NCBI GenBank assembly: GCA_964640655.1
Contig: CAZXFT010000013.1
Span: 1-64,000 of the forward strand
Direction: 5' to 3'
DNA: 64,000 nt
Source of the DNA: BJGO01 sp964640655
Lineage (GTDB): Bacteria > Bacteroidota > Bacteroidia > Chitinophagales > UBA10324
In this document: piece after piece, positions 26,229 through 34,523 of the stretch
Layout: each line of letters begins with the position of its first letter
Position numbering within the stretch: position 1 is the first letter of the stretch
The notes under the pieces: model-generated
What the model saw: only the letters and a program-made list of their open reading frames with translations
Databases searched by the model: none
What the model was told of the DNA's origin: nothing
Translations under genes and position numbers: made by a program

Positions 26229-26858
26229 TTGAAAATAATAGGCTTTGCTAAATTATTATCACTGCTGCTCTTGATTTTATCTGCATCCCTGGCAGTATGT
26301 CTCATATCTGCCTTCATCATCAGCTATAATCAAAGAACCATTTGGCTTTTCACCGAATCTGGTTTTCGTCCCGGGCTTTCTCCTGAGCAAATAGCAGAGT
26401 CAACTGCTGTTTATTACAAGCAGATACTTGAACTGAAAAATGTCAAGTCAGTATCTATGGTATCCATGGCGTGCTGCCTGGCGATGATGCTATGGTTAGC
26501 AATTAAAAAAAAGTTCACATTAAAACCCTTCGATGCTTTGTTCATAATACTGATAACTGCATTGTTCTGCATACTCATTGAATGGCTTCTTATGAACTTC
26601 ACGGTGAAATACGAAGAGGGACATAATGCAACCATCGATCTCGGAATATACATGCAGGTATTCTTGCTCGTAGCCGTTCCCCTGATACTCTACTTATCGT
26701 ATTACACTAATAATATTGAAATAAAGAAAGGCTTACACCGGCAAAAATGGATTTCACTTATTGCACTTATACTTTTTGTATTAACAGGTCTAATTGCTCT
26801 CTCGCTTGGCATCGCTCTAACCTTCTTCGTACCCGAACTTAGTGGAAATATTACATAG
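26229..26858 (+). CDS. Five-helix membrane protein of unknown function
   Basis: This 209-residue protein starts from a TTG (MKIIGFAKLL). Hydrophobic helices lie at about 8-32, 74-92, 101-123, 138-158 and 172-200. The loop between helices 1 and 2 contains GFRPGLSPEQIAESTAVYYKQILELKNVKS, which looks amphipathic. I do not recognise the family. The start is ten bases after the restored end of the pseudogene, which suggests it was the last gene of that operon. It converges with gldD, eight bases away. Confidence 0.6.
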   Translation: MKIIGFAKLLSLLLLILSASLAVCLISAFIISYNQRTIWLFTESGFRPGLSPEQIAESTAVYYKQILELKNVKSVSMVSMACCLAMMLWLAIKKKFTLKPFDALFIILITALFCILIEWLLMNFTVKYEEGHNATIDLGIYMQVFLLVAVPLILYLSYYTNNIEIKKGLHRQKWISLIALILFVLTGLIALSLGIALTFFVPELSGNIT

Positions 26859-26866
26859 TTGCTTTC

Positions 26867-27457
26867 TTATTTCCAACTAACCGTACTAATCAACTTTGCC
26901 AAATCATCTTTCACATAATTCAGCGCTGGAGCAATTGAATCTATATTCGGCGTATTACGGAAATACAATGCTCCCCGTATAAAATGATGATTGCTGTCTG
27001 TAACAAAAAACTGCACATTTGAAGCGGCATTACCCCCCACATCATAATACAAACCATAAACATCTGGCTTTGGGTGTATAAACATAGGGTTAATGTACTC
27101 CGCTTTAATGGTGTGCTTATATGACATATTATGAGCATCCTCTATCAACCCGGCTAAATCTTCTTTACTCTTCATGCTTTTGTAACTTAAAAAGATGGTG
27201 CCGTTCAATTCGCCTAACTCTAAACTCATCCAACAGGGATTCTCCGGTACGGTATCTAAAAATGTAGTGTCTTTAAATATCTTAGCATAGGAAGGATATT
27301 CAAATGTAAAAGGACAATCGGCGTTTTCATAAACCTGCGGTTGATTCCTTTCAGGTAATACTATACGGTAATATCCCCGTTGTTTAGGCGTGTATTCTTC
27401 ATCACAGGCAGTCAAATACAATAAACAAATAGCAGGCAATAGGTACTTCAATCGCAT
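26867..27457 (-). CDS. gldD: Gliding motility lipoprotein GldD
   Basis: This 196-residue lipoprotein has the signal RLKYLLPAICLLYLTAC, with the lipobox cysteine at 18. The sequence PKQRGYYRIVLPE, then CPFTFEYPSYA and FFVTDSNHHFIRGALYF, is characteristic of GldD. In Flavobacterium GldD is needed for gliding and T9SS function. It follows gldE by three bases, in the usual order ssb-gldE-gldD. Confidence 0.93.
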   Translation of the reverse strand: MRLKYLLPAICLLYLTACDEEYTPKQRGYYRIVLPERNQPQVYENADCPFTFEYPSYAKIFKDTTFLDTVPENPCWMSLELGELNGTIFLSYKSMKSKEDLAGLIEDAHNMSYKHTIKAEYINPMFIHPKPDVYGLYYDVGGNAASNVQFFVTDSNHHFIRGALYFRNTPNIDSIAPALNYVKDDLAKLISTVSWK

Positions 27458-27460
27458 CTT

Positions 27461-28834
27461 TTACACTTCTTCGATTACGTGAGAAACTTTAACCATTTTA
27501 ACTCTATGCTGATCCACAGACATAATCTCGAAGCGATAATTTTTATAGGATAATTGTTCTTTTTCCTCCGGCATCTTGCCACTTAGTTCCATAACCAGTC
27601 CGCCAACCGATTCTACATCACCTTTCACATCATCAAACGGAAAATTCTTAACCCCCATTACTTTATACACATCATTCAGCAGGGTTTTGCCTTCAAAAAT
27701 GAAAGTGTTCTCATCCACTTTGGTAAAATCCATTTCTGTTTTATCATCCAACTCGTCGCGTATCTCACCTATTATTTCTTCGAGTATATCTTCTAAAGTC
27801 ACAATACCCGCTGTGCTGCCATATTCATCTATCACTATGGCCAGGTGAATCATTTTCTTCTGAAATTCAATCAGCAACTCGGCTATCTTTTTTCCTTCAG
27901 GGACAAAAAAAGCTTCGCGAATCAACTTGTTCCAGTTGTTATCGCTTCCGTTCTGTAAAAAAGCAAGTAAATCTTTCGTGTACAATACCCCAACAACATT
28001 ATCCAGCGAAACTCGATATACCGGTATGCGCGAGTAACCACTCTCACGTACTGTTTTCATCACATCATCAAAATTAAGCGATTCATTCAGTGCCACCACA
28101 TCGGGCCGCGGACGCATCACTTGCTTCACTTGTATGCTGCCGAATTTCATTACGCCTTTAAGCAGTTGCACCTCTTGTTCCTGCTGAGTGTCATTGTTTT
28201 GCTCTGCCTCCTGTTTCATTTCATCCAGATCCGATTCCGTAAGATTAGTCACCGTTTCATCCACTTTCTTTTCGGAGTATATCATGAGGCGGGCAAAAGG
28301 TTTGATTAAAAAATAAAACAGCGATAAACCTGGTAACAAAAGCAAAGTCCAGCTGACATTAAACTTCTCAGCAAGCGCGTTGGGAATTACATTTACAAGC
28401 ATTACCATCCATAGTGCTACTAAGAATATTTCCGGCACAAAAGGCCACCACAAGGAAGTAGACGAAGCAGTAACCTGCAATGAGATATAGGTAAGCAATA
28501 TCACCAATGCTGCAGAAAGTAAAGTATGGGCTAATTGTATGCTGGCTGATAGCAAACGGGGTTGCTCCAGATATTTCTGAAAATAACGATACGCTCTCTT
28601 GGAACGGTTATTCAGTGTTTCCAGGTCGCGCGGACTGAATGAAAACAAGGCTCTGTCGGCACCGGCAAGTATCAGCACAGAGAAAGACAATACCACACAC
28701 AGACCTATGATGATGATCACAGCCAATGGAATGGCATCCCAATCAATAGATATTCCTGAACTCTTGTTGCTGAGGCCTATGCCGGCATCCAGTATAAGTG
28801 AGGGCACTGTGACCCACGTACTATGACTATCCAA
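27461..28834 (-). CDS. gldE: Gliding motility-associated protein GldE (CNNM/CorC-type)
   Basis: This 457-residue membrane protein has helices at about 32-58, 95-118, 127-150 and 165-185, the DUF21/CNNM membrane domain. Tandem CBS domains follow at about 235-355 (VKQVMRPRPDVVAL, SRIPVYRVSLDNVVGVLYTKDLL, HLAIVIDEYGSTAGIVTLEDILEEIIGEI). The C-terminal CorC/HlyC transporter-associated domain runs to the end. GldE is reported as a partner of GldD that can compensate when overexpressed. CNNM relatives act in Mg2+ or Co2+ export, so ion transport is possible. It lies between ssb and gldD. Confidence 0.93.
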   Translation of the reverse strand: MDSHSTWVTVPSLILDAGIGLSNKSSGISIDWDAIPLAVIIIIGLCVVLSFSVLILAGADRALFSFSPRDLETLNNRSKRAYRYFQKYLEQPRLLSASIQLAHTLLSAALVILLTYISLQVTASSTSLWWPFVPEIFLVALWMVMLVNVIPNALAEKFNVSWTLLLLPGLSLFYFLIKPFARLMIYSEKKVDETVTNLTESDLDEMKQEAEQNNDTQQEQEVQLLKGVMKFGSIQVKQVMRPRPDVVALNESLNFDDVMKTVRESGYSRIPVYRVSLDNVVGVLYTKDLLAFLQNGSDNNWNKLIREAFFVPEGKKIAELLIEFQKKMIHLAIVIDEYGSTAGIVTLEDILEEIIGEIRDELDDKTEMDFTKVDENTFIFEGKTLLNDVYKVMGVKNFPFDDVKGDVESVGGLVMELSGKMPEEKEQLSYKNYRFEIMSVDQHRVKMVKVSHVIEEV

Positions 28835-28880
28835 ATGATATTACAGACTTTGATTGCTGAGGCTAAAGTACAACATGCAA

Positions 28881-29300
28881 TTAGAATGGAAGGTCGTCGC
28901 CGCCTTCTTCAGCTATAGGAGCTGAATTATCAGCCGGTGGATGTGCCTCGCCAGGTCCATTAACATCGTTGCGTTTATCCAGAATATTTATTGTGTCGGC
29001 AATGATTTCGGTGCGGTACTTTTTGTTGTTGTCTTTGTCGGTCCAACTGGCAGTGCGGATTTTTCCTTCAAGATACACGGCACTACCCTTATGAAGATAT
29101 TTAGCACTTACATCGGCCAGCTGACGCCAGGCTATGATGTTGTGCCATTCGGTTTGTTCTTTAACCTCACCGTTGCGGTCTTTGAATCGATCGGTAGTGG
29201 CTAACGAAAATTTTGCGATGCTGATGTCACCTTCTAATTTTTGGAACTCGGGATCTTTACCCAAATTGCCAACAAGGATTACTTTGTTAATGCCTTTCAT
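28881..29300 (-). CDS. ssb: Single-stranded DNA-binding protein
   Basis: This 139-residue SSB has an OB fold over residues ~1-105, starting KGINKVILVGNLGKDPEFQ, with WHNIIAWRQLADVSAKYLHKG and VYLEGKIRT all typical. A short linker (Pro/Ala/Glu) leads to the acidic tip GGDDLPF that recruits replication and repair proteins. It sits directly after mutY with a 32-base gap. A nearby DUF3127 protein (3141) ends with the same motif. Confidence 0.96.
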   Translation of the reverse strand: MKGINKVILVGNLGKDPEFQKLEGDISIAKFSLATTDRFKDRNGEVKEQTEWHNIIAWRQLADVSAKYLHKGSAVYLEGKIRTASWTDKDNNKKYRTEIIADTINILDKRNDVNGPGEAHPPADNSAPIAEEGGDDLPF

Positions 29301-29332
29301 AATCTTTGGGGTTTTAGTTGATTTAAAAAAAA

Positions 29333-30427
29333 TTACTTGGTCGAAGATAATGAAATGTTTATGTAATATGCAAGCGTTCGGGGAAAAGAATATTTATCTA
29401 AGTCCCTGACAGCCACTGATAAAAATATTTTAGACATTCGTCGGTAATCTTTGACACCTAACGATAGTTTGTAAAAGGCAAAATGAACTTCAAGGTGCGT
29501 TAATTTTTGTTTGTGACGGAAAACATCGCTTAATGCAGACATTTTATGCAACCCGGGTACAGCAGAATTTTCTGTTTTAAGTAATTCGGCAAAAGAATAC
29601 TCTTTCTCTGTTTCAATTAAAGGCAGCTGATACAAACCTTTCCAGATGTCGCTGGCAGTGCGGCGCTGCAAAAGGATATTTGAGTCGTGCTCAATGATGA
29701 AATAGTTGAAATAGCGTTTTTTAATTAGCACCTTCATTCGCTTTTGTGGCAAATGATGCACTATTTTCTTTTTAAAGGCGACGCAACTGCTATTGAAAAC
29801 ACATGATTTGCAATCAGGATTGCGCGGCACGCATTGCAAAGCGCCGAAGTCCATAATAGCCTGATTATATTTGCCGGCTTTTTTTTCCGGTAGTAATTGC
29901 TGCGCTATATTTTTATATAGCTTTTTACCCGCAGTACTTTGATAATTATCATTGATCCCAAACACGCGCGATAACACACGTACTACATTGCCATCCACTA
30001 CAGCGTGAGCTTCATTAGCAGCAAATGACGAGATGGCTGAAGCACTGTAATCACCAATGCCTTTGAGTTTAATAAGATGTTCGTAACGAGTAGGAAAACT
30101 TGCATTATAATGTAGCACTACTTCCTTAGCTGTGTGGTGCATGTTGCGAGCACGGGAATAATATCCCAAGCCCTGCCATAATTTCAATACTTCATCTTCT
30201 TCTGCATTTGCCAATTCAAAAACAGTTGGAAAGCGTAGAACAAATTTTTGATAATAAGGAAGTCCCTGTTCCACTCTTGTTTGCTGCAAAATGATTTCTG
30301 CAAGCCAAATTTTATAAGCGTCTTTAATGCCTGTCCAGGGCAATCTGCGGTCTATAGTTTTATGCCAATGGAATAATTTCTCTGAAAATTGAAGGTTTTT
30401 TTTTCTTTCAATCCTTTTGTTAATCAT
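29333..30427 (-). CDS. mutY: A/G-specific adenine glycosylase MutY
   Basis: MutY removes adenine mispaired with 8-oxoguanine. The protein has 364 residues. Catalytic Glu44 is in WLAEIILQQTRV; the helix-hairpin-helix LKGIGDYSASAI is at 121-132; and catalytic Asp145 is in VVDGNVVRV. The 4Fe-4S cluster ligands are Cys199, Cys206, Cys209 and Cys215 with the canonical C-x6-C-x2-C-x5-C spacing. The C-terminal NUDIX-like 8-oxoG recognition domain (about 225-360) is present. It diverges from the HU gene across 75 bases and heads mutY-ssb-gldE-gldD. Confidence 0.97.
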   Translation of the reverse strand: MINKRIERKKNLQFSEKLFHWHKTIDRRLPWTGIKDAYKIWLAEIILQQTRVEQGLPYYQKFVLRFPTVFELANAEEDEVLKLWQGLGYYSRARNMHHTAKEVVLHYNASFPTRYEHLIKLKGIGDYSASAISSFAANEAHAVVDGNVVRVLSRVFGINDNYQSTAGKKLYKNIAQQLLPEKKAGKYNQAIMDFGALQCVPRNPDCKSCVFNSSCVAFKKKIVHHLPQKRMKVLIKKRYFNYFIIEHDSNILLQRRTASDIWKGLYQLPLIETEKEYSFAELLKTENSAVPGLHKMSALSDVFRHKQKLTHLEVHFAFYKLSLGVKDYRRMSKIFLSVAVRDLDKYSFPRTLAYYINISLSSTK

Positions 30428-30502
30428 TCAGTTATATCATTTCATTCTTTAAAAAATTATTCTCACATTTGCACTCCTTTAAAAAAGAGGGGTAAGAAAA
30501 AC

Positions 30503-30847
30503 ATGAGAAAAGCGGACATTGTTAACATCATTTCTGATAAGACCGGAGTGCCAAAAGTAGATGTTTTGGTATCGCTCGAAGCATTTTTCAAAGAAGTTAA
30601 AGACCAGTTGCGTGAAGGTGAAAATGTTTATGTCAGAGGTTTCGGAAGTTTTATTGTTAAAAAACGAGCTGCGAAAATTGGCAGAAACATAAAGAAAGGT
30701 GAGTCACTAGTTATTCCTGAGCACTTTATACCGGCATTTAAGCCTTCTAAAGCTTTTATCGACCGTGTAAAAAGCGGCAATACGGCCAAGCAGGAACAGT
30801 CATTGCACCGCCGAGATAAAGATGTAGAAATAGACGCTGAAGATTAA
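30503..30847 (+). CDS. HU family DNA-binding protein
   Basis: I start this at the ATG at 30503, giving 114 residues: RKADIVNIISDKTGVPKVDV. The frame extends upstream, but those codons do not look like protein. Residues ~1-90 are a normal HU/IHF protomer with GFGSFIVKKRAAKIGRN at 46-62 and the final FKPSKAFIDRVK. A tail of about 24 polar residues (EQSLHRRDKDVEIDAED) extends beyond standard HU. It bends and compacts DNA. CACATTTG at about 30465 may be its -7 element (one mismatch). Confidence 0.93.
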   Translation: MRKADIVNIISDKTGVPKVDVLVSLEAFFKEVKDQLREGENVYVRGFGSFIVKKRAAKIGRNIKKGESLVIPEHFIPAFKPSKAFIDRVKSGNTAKQEQSLHRRDKDVEIDAED

Positions 30848-30852
30848 TTCCA

Positions 30853-31701
30853 TTGAATAAGCCGCTCATTATATTAAGTGTCATTGCTCTGTTTGCTATA
30901 GGCGGTCTTTATTGGTATTCGCAAAAGCCTTCGGATATAAAGGTTAATGCAGAGAGCCAACCTGCTTCTAATAGTACTGAAGCCTATAACGGAAATGCGT
31001 TTGAGCACATATTGAAAATGGCTTCGCAGCGTGTGGATTCTAAAGTTCTCGACAGTGTGGCTTTAATTCAGAAAGATATTGAGTCAGGTGCCGGCAAGAC
31101 ACAAATAACTGCTTACAAAAACTTAGGGGATATATGGTCGCGCAGTGGCAACATCATTTGCGGAGGTCATTATTTTTATGAAAAAGCTAAACTCAGCAAC
31201 AATCTCGAGGACTGGCGTTTTGCCGCGGAACTATTGGCTTATGCAGCTGATGGTGCAGCTGATACTATTGCACGTAATTATGCCATTGATTTAGCCATAG
31301 GTGGTTTCAGAAAGGTGTTGGAAATGGATACCTCAGATGTGGATTCAAAGGTTCAATTGGCTGTATGTCTCATTGATGGTAAGAATAAAGTGATGGACGG
31401 TGTGTTGCTTTTAAAACAAGTGGAAAAGGTTCAGCCCGACCATGAGTTTATGAATGTAACATTAGGTCGTTTGGCTATAGTGTCCGGACAGTTTGAGAAA
31501 GCGATTCCTCGTTTAGAAAGACTGACACAGAAGCATCCTGATAACCTGGAAGCATATTATTATTTGTCCGAAGCCTATCGTGCAACAGGAAAAAAAGATC
31601 AGGCTATCTCTTGTTTGGAAAACGCGAAAAAGCATTTTGCCAAGGTGCCTGAAGCACAAAAACAATTAGAAGAATTAATTCAAAACATAAAAAAATCATA
31701 A
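30853..31701 (+). CDS. Membrane-anchored TPR protein
   Basis: This 282-residue protein starts at a TTG five bases after the HU stop. The first ~18 residues (KPLIILSVIALFAIGGLYW) are a signal-anchor. The soluble part contains several helical TPR pairs, clearest at about 175-275 (MDTSDVDSKVQLAVCL, GRLAIVSGQFEKAIPRLERL, YYLSEAYRATGKKDQAISCLENAKKHF). It probably scaffolds protein contacts at the inner membrane. Partners are unknown, although it lies conserved-looking between HU and rng. Confidence 0.8.
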   Translation: MNKPLIILSVIALFAIGGLYWYSQKPSDIKVNAESQPASNSTEAYNGNAFEHILKMASQRVDSKVLDSVALIQKDIESGAGKTQITAYKNLGDIWSRSGNIICGGHYFYEKAKLSNNLEDWRFAAELLAYAADGAADTIARNYAIDLAIGGFRKVLEMDTSDVDSKVQLAVCLIDGKNKVMDGVLLLKQVEKVQPDHEFMNVTLGRLAIVSGQFEKAIPRLERLTQKHPDNLEAYYYLSEAYRATGKKDQAISCLENAKKHFAKVPEAQKQLEELIQNIKKS

Positions 31702-31707
31702 ACAACT

Positions 31708-31803
31708 ATGCCTTGCGGAAAAAAAAGAAAGAGACATAAAATCGCTACTCACAAGCGTAAGAAACGCCTCAGAAAAAATCGTCATAAAAAGAAATCGCGT
31801 TAA
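31708..31803 (+). CDS. Very small, highly basic protein (31 residues), probably ribosome-associated
   Basis: An ATG at 31708 opens a 31-codon frame ending TAA at 31801-31803. It starts MPCGKKRKRHKIATHKRKKR and continues with Leu-Arg-Lys-Asn-Arg-His-Lys repeats. Twenty-one of 31 residues are Lys, Arg or His. I recall very similar sequences of about this size in many Bacteroidota, next to HU and rng. The gene lies six bases after the TPR gene and upstream of rng. RNA or ribosome binding is inferred from charge; I cannot prove it from this window. Confidence 0.75.
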   Translation: MPCGKKRKRHKIATHKRKKRLRKNRHKKKSR

Positions 31804-31822
31804 TTAACGCAAGTTATCAATG

Positions 31823-31858
31823 TTCGTTGGTGAAGTATTTTTGTGCTTCACCAGCGAA
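31823..31858 (+). other. Strong hairpin in the gap before rng
   Basis: The arms TTCGTTGGTGAAG (31823-31835) and CTTCACCAGCGAA (31846-31858) form 13 pairs with one G-T wobble around a 10-base loop. The loop starts with TATTTTTG, a perfect -7 consensus on paper. No T run follows, so it is not a classic intrinsic terminator. It may cap the 3' end of the HU operon or sit in the rng leader. The remainder of the 178-base gap has CATTTTTG near 31914 as a possible rng promoter. Confidence 0.6.
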
Positions 31859-31981
31859 GGTGATACGTGCATTTCTGACGTCTGCCGACACACTCGAAAA
31901 CACATCATCACATTTTTGCGGCGTACGGAAAGCATGTTCTTCTATTGAATTAATTATTTCGAGTGTTTAATTACATGATTT

Positions 31982-33547
31982 GTGAATAAAGAACTTATTG
32001 TTAATTCCGTTGACGACGGCATAGAACTGGCATTGCTGGAAGACAAGAATCTGGTGGAGCTGCATCGTGATGCCGGTCAGGAAAAAATTATTGTTGGAGA
32101 TGTTGTTTGGGCTTCGGTAAATAAATTATTGCCATCGCTCAACGCAGCATTCGTTGACATTGGTCATCATAAAAACGGCTTCATTCATTATTCTGATTTA
32201 AGTCCGCAAATACGTTCCTTTCTGAAATATGCCAAGTCTGCAAACGACGGTATTGCTCCTTACGATTTGCGTGGCTTCAAGTTAGAAGCCGAAACACAGA
32301 AGACAGGAAAAATTGCATCTATCCTTGCTAAAAAACAGGCATTGCTGGTACAGGTTACCAAAGAGCCTATTTCAACTAAAGGACATCGCCTTACAGCTGA
32401 GTTGTCCTTTCCCGGAAGATATCTTGTGTTGATACCCTTTGTGAACTACATTAGCGTAAGCAAAAAGATAAGCAGTGCGGATGAACGCAAACGTCTGACA
32501 CGTTTGCTAGAAAGCATCAAACCTCAAAACTTTGGTGTGATAGTGCGCACCAGTGCTGAAGGAAAGTCTGTTGCCGATCTGCACGAGGAGATGAATTCCA
32601 TGATGGCAAAGTGGAAGGAAATGACATTGAATCTGAAGGGGGCCAAGGCTCCGAAAAAAGTGTTGAGTGAACTGAATAAAACTTCAACATTATTACGCGA
32701 TTTGTTAGATCCATCATTCAACAGAATAGTTGTGAACACACGTGAGATGTACGAAGAAGTAAAACAGTACATCAGTAAAATTTCACCGGATAAAGAATCT
32801 ATCGTACAACTCTATACCGGAAAAACACCGATGTTTGATCAATACGATGTTACCAAACAGATAAAACTCAGCTTTGGAAAAACAGTAAATATTGAAGGCG
32901 GTGCTTATCTGGTAATTGAACATACGGAAGCACTTCATGTGGTAGACGTGAACAGCGGCTTTAAAATGAACAATGAAGAAAGCCAGGAGAATAACGCACT
33001 GCGGGTGAATCTGGATGCGGCCAAAGAACTTGCACGCCAATTACGCTTGCGCGATATAGGCGGAATAATAGTCGTAGACTTTATTGATATGCGTAACCCT
33101 GATTTTAAGAAACAGGTATATAATGCATTACACGATGCTATGAAACCGGATAAAGCCCGGCATACTATTTTGCCTATGAGCAAGTTTGGGTTGATACAGA
33201 TTACTCGTGAACGTATGAAACCCCAGCTCACCATTGAGACATCTGAGGAGTGTCCTACTTGTGGTGGTGAAGGTAAAATTGGTCCAAGTATTTTGTTAAT
33301 GGATAGAATTGAAAAAGATTTGCAATTCATTATAGAAAAACAAAATCAAAAAAAACTCAGCCTTGTGGTGCACCCATATCTGGAAGGATATATCAGGAAC
33401 AGAGGATTGTTCCGCTCCTTGCAATGGAAGTGGTACTTCAAATACAAAAGATGGATTAACATAGACTCAACAGATAGTATGGCATTGGTGGAGTATCATT
33501 TTTATGATAAGGATGGAGAAGAAATTGAAATTAAACAGACCGTTTAA
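31982..33547 (+). CDS. rng: Ribonuclease G (RNase E/G family)
   Basis: This 521-residue endoribonuclease is for rRNA processing and mRNA decay, starting at GTG 31982. The S1 domain spans about 38-125 (VGDVVWASVNKLLPSLNAAFVDIGHHKNGFIHYSDL). The catalytic, Mg-binding aspartates are in HVVDVNSGF and GGIIVVDFIDM, with RERMKPQ after. The ECPTCGGEGKI zinc-link-like motif follows. This is the common length for Bacteroidota, without the long RNase E scaffold tail. The long hairpin upstream may influence its expression. Confidence 0.96.
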   Translation: MNKELIVNSVDDGIELALLEDKNLVELHRDAGQEKIIVGDVVWASVNKLLPSLNAAFVDIGHHKNGFIHYSDLSPQIRSFLKYAKSANDGIAPYDLRGFKLEAETQKTGKIASILAKKQALLVQVTKEPISTKGHRLTAELSFPGRYLVLIPFVNYISVSKKISSADERKRLTRLLESIKPQNFGVIVRTSAEGKSVADLHEEMNSMMAKWKEMTLNLKGAKAPKKVLSELNKTSTLLRDLLDPSFNRIVVNTREMYEEVKQYISKISPDKESIVQLYTGKTPMFDQYDVTKQIKLSFGKTVNIEGGAYLVIEHTEALHVVDVNSGFKMNNEESQENNALRVNLDAAKELARQLRLRDIGGIIVVDFIDMRNPDFKKQVYNALHDAMKPDKARHTILPMSKFGLIQITRERMKPQLTIETSEECPTCGGEGKIGPSILLMDRIEKDLQFIIEKQNQKKLSLVVHPYLEGYIRNRGLFRSLQWKWYFKYKRWINIDSTDSMALVEYHFYDKDGEEIEIKQTV

Positions 33548-33556
33548 TTCATTGCC

Positions 33557-34237
33557 TTGTTGTTGCGTGTAACTATTCTGTTGTTAGTGTTATTTTTCAA
33601 TACTGCATTTTTGCATGCACAAAACAATTCGAGAATGTACAAGGTGCTTGCTCTAGGTGATTCTTACACCATTGGCGAATCGGTATTGCCCGAAGAGCGT
33701 TTTATCAGTCAAACTATTACTTCGTTGCGTACATTGGGTTATACTGTAAGTGATGCACGAATAATAGCTGTTACAGGTTGGACAACCGACGAGCTGCAGA
33801 ATGCCATCAATGAATCACAAATCACAGAACATTACGATTTTGTTACGCTGCTGATAGGTGTTAACAATCAGTACCGCGGCAGAAGTATTGAAGAATATAG
33901 AGAGCAGTTTACTCAACTGTTACAACAGGCTATTCAGTTTGCAGCAAACAACACGAGGCATGTATTTGTATTGTCCATTCCCGATTGGGGAGTTACACCC
34001 TTTGCTGAAGGCCGGGATCGTCAACAGATAGCACAGCAGATTGATTTGTTTAATCAGGTAAATCGTGAAGAATCATTAAAGCATGGCGTTCACTATATAG
34101 ATATTACGCCGCAAACAAGATTGGCTGCAATGGATTATTCACTGACAGCATCGGATAAACTTCATCCTTCCGCAGCCATGTATGCGTTGTGGTCAAAGCC
34201 CTTAGCCGAACTCTTTGTAAAAGAACTAAAGCATTAA
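33557..34237 (+). CDS. SGNH/GDSL hydrolase
   Basis: This 226-residue protein begins at TTG with a signal peptide LLRVTILLLVLFFNTAFLHAQ. Block I is ALGDSYTIGE with Ser35 as nucleophile, block III has the GVNNQYRG Asn, and block V is SDKLHPS with the catalytic Asp-x-x-His. It is therefore a periplasmic or secreted esterase/lipase of the SGNH type. It follows rng at nine bases and overlaps nothing. The acyl substrate is unknown. Confidence 0.9.
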   Translation: MLLRVTILLLVLFFNTAFLHAQNNSRMYKVLALGDSYTIGESVLPEERFISQTITSLRTLGYTVSDARIIAVTGWTTDELQNAINESQITEHYDFVTLLIGVNNQYRGRSIEEYREQFTQLLQQAIQFAANNTRHVFVLSIPDWGVTPFAEGRDRQQIAQQIDLFNQVNREESLKHGVHYIDITPQTRLAAMDYSLTASDKLHPSAAMYALWSKPLAELFVKELKH

Positions 34238-34239
34238 TT

Positions 34240-34452
34240 ATGTTAGTTCGTTTGTTAGAATCGCGATTAGTTGATGTACTATTGATAGCCGCAGCATTGT
34301 ATTTTTTGATACCAAGATTTTTTCCTCGTCGTAAGAGGAATGATCATCAAAGTCAGTCATCAAAAACAATTATCGTGAATAAAGAAGATAAGAAAAAAAA
34401 CAACGATGATGACAACAATGGTGAGTATATAGATTACGAGGAGATTAAGTGA
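34240..34452 (+). CDS. DUF4834-like small membrane protein
   Basis: This 70-residue protein starts at the ATG 34240, three bases after the hydrolase stop; the frame also extends upstream within that gene. One transmembrane helix (residues ~10-25, VDVLLIAAALYFLIPRFF) is followed by a basic patch. An Asp/Asn-rich tail then ends GEYIDYEEIK, a pattern I associate with DUF4834 in Bacteroidota. The function is unknown. Confidence 0.7.
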   Translation: MLVRLLESRLVDVLLIAAALYFLIPRFFPRRKRNDHQSQSSKTIIVNKEDKKKNNDDDNNGEYIDYEEIK

Positions 34453-34523
34453 TGTGCATAATTAATGGATACAACAATTTCTACTTATTTACCTGCAATT
34501 ATTTTAGTGCATCATAACAAGGG

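Noticed and set aside
30389..30502. N-terminal extension of the HU gene from an upstream ATG
   Set aside because: The extra 38 residues are Phe/Ser/His rich, include promoter sequence and are not part of any HU; the ATG at 30503 gives the canonical start.
34189..34239. Longer start for the DUF4834-like gene inside the SGNH hydrolase gene
   Set aside because: The 17 additional residues overlap another coding frame; the ATG at 34240, just after the hydrolase stop, is the natural start.
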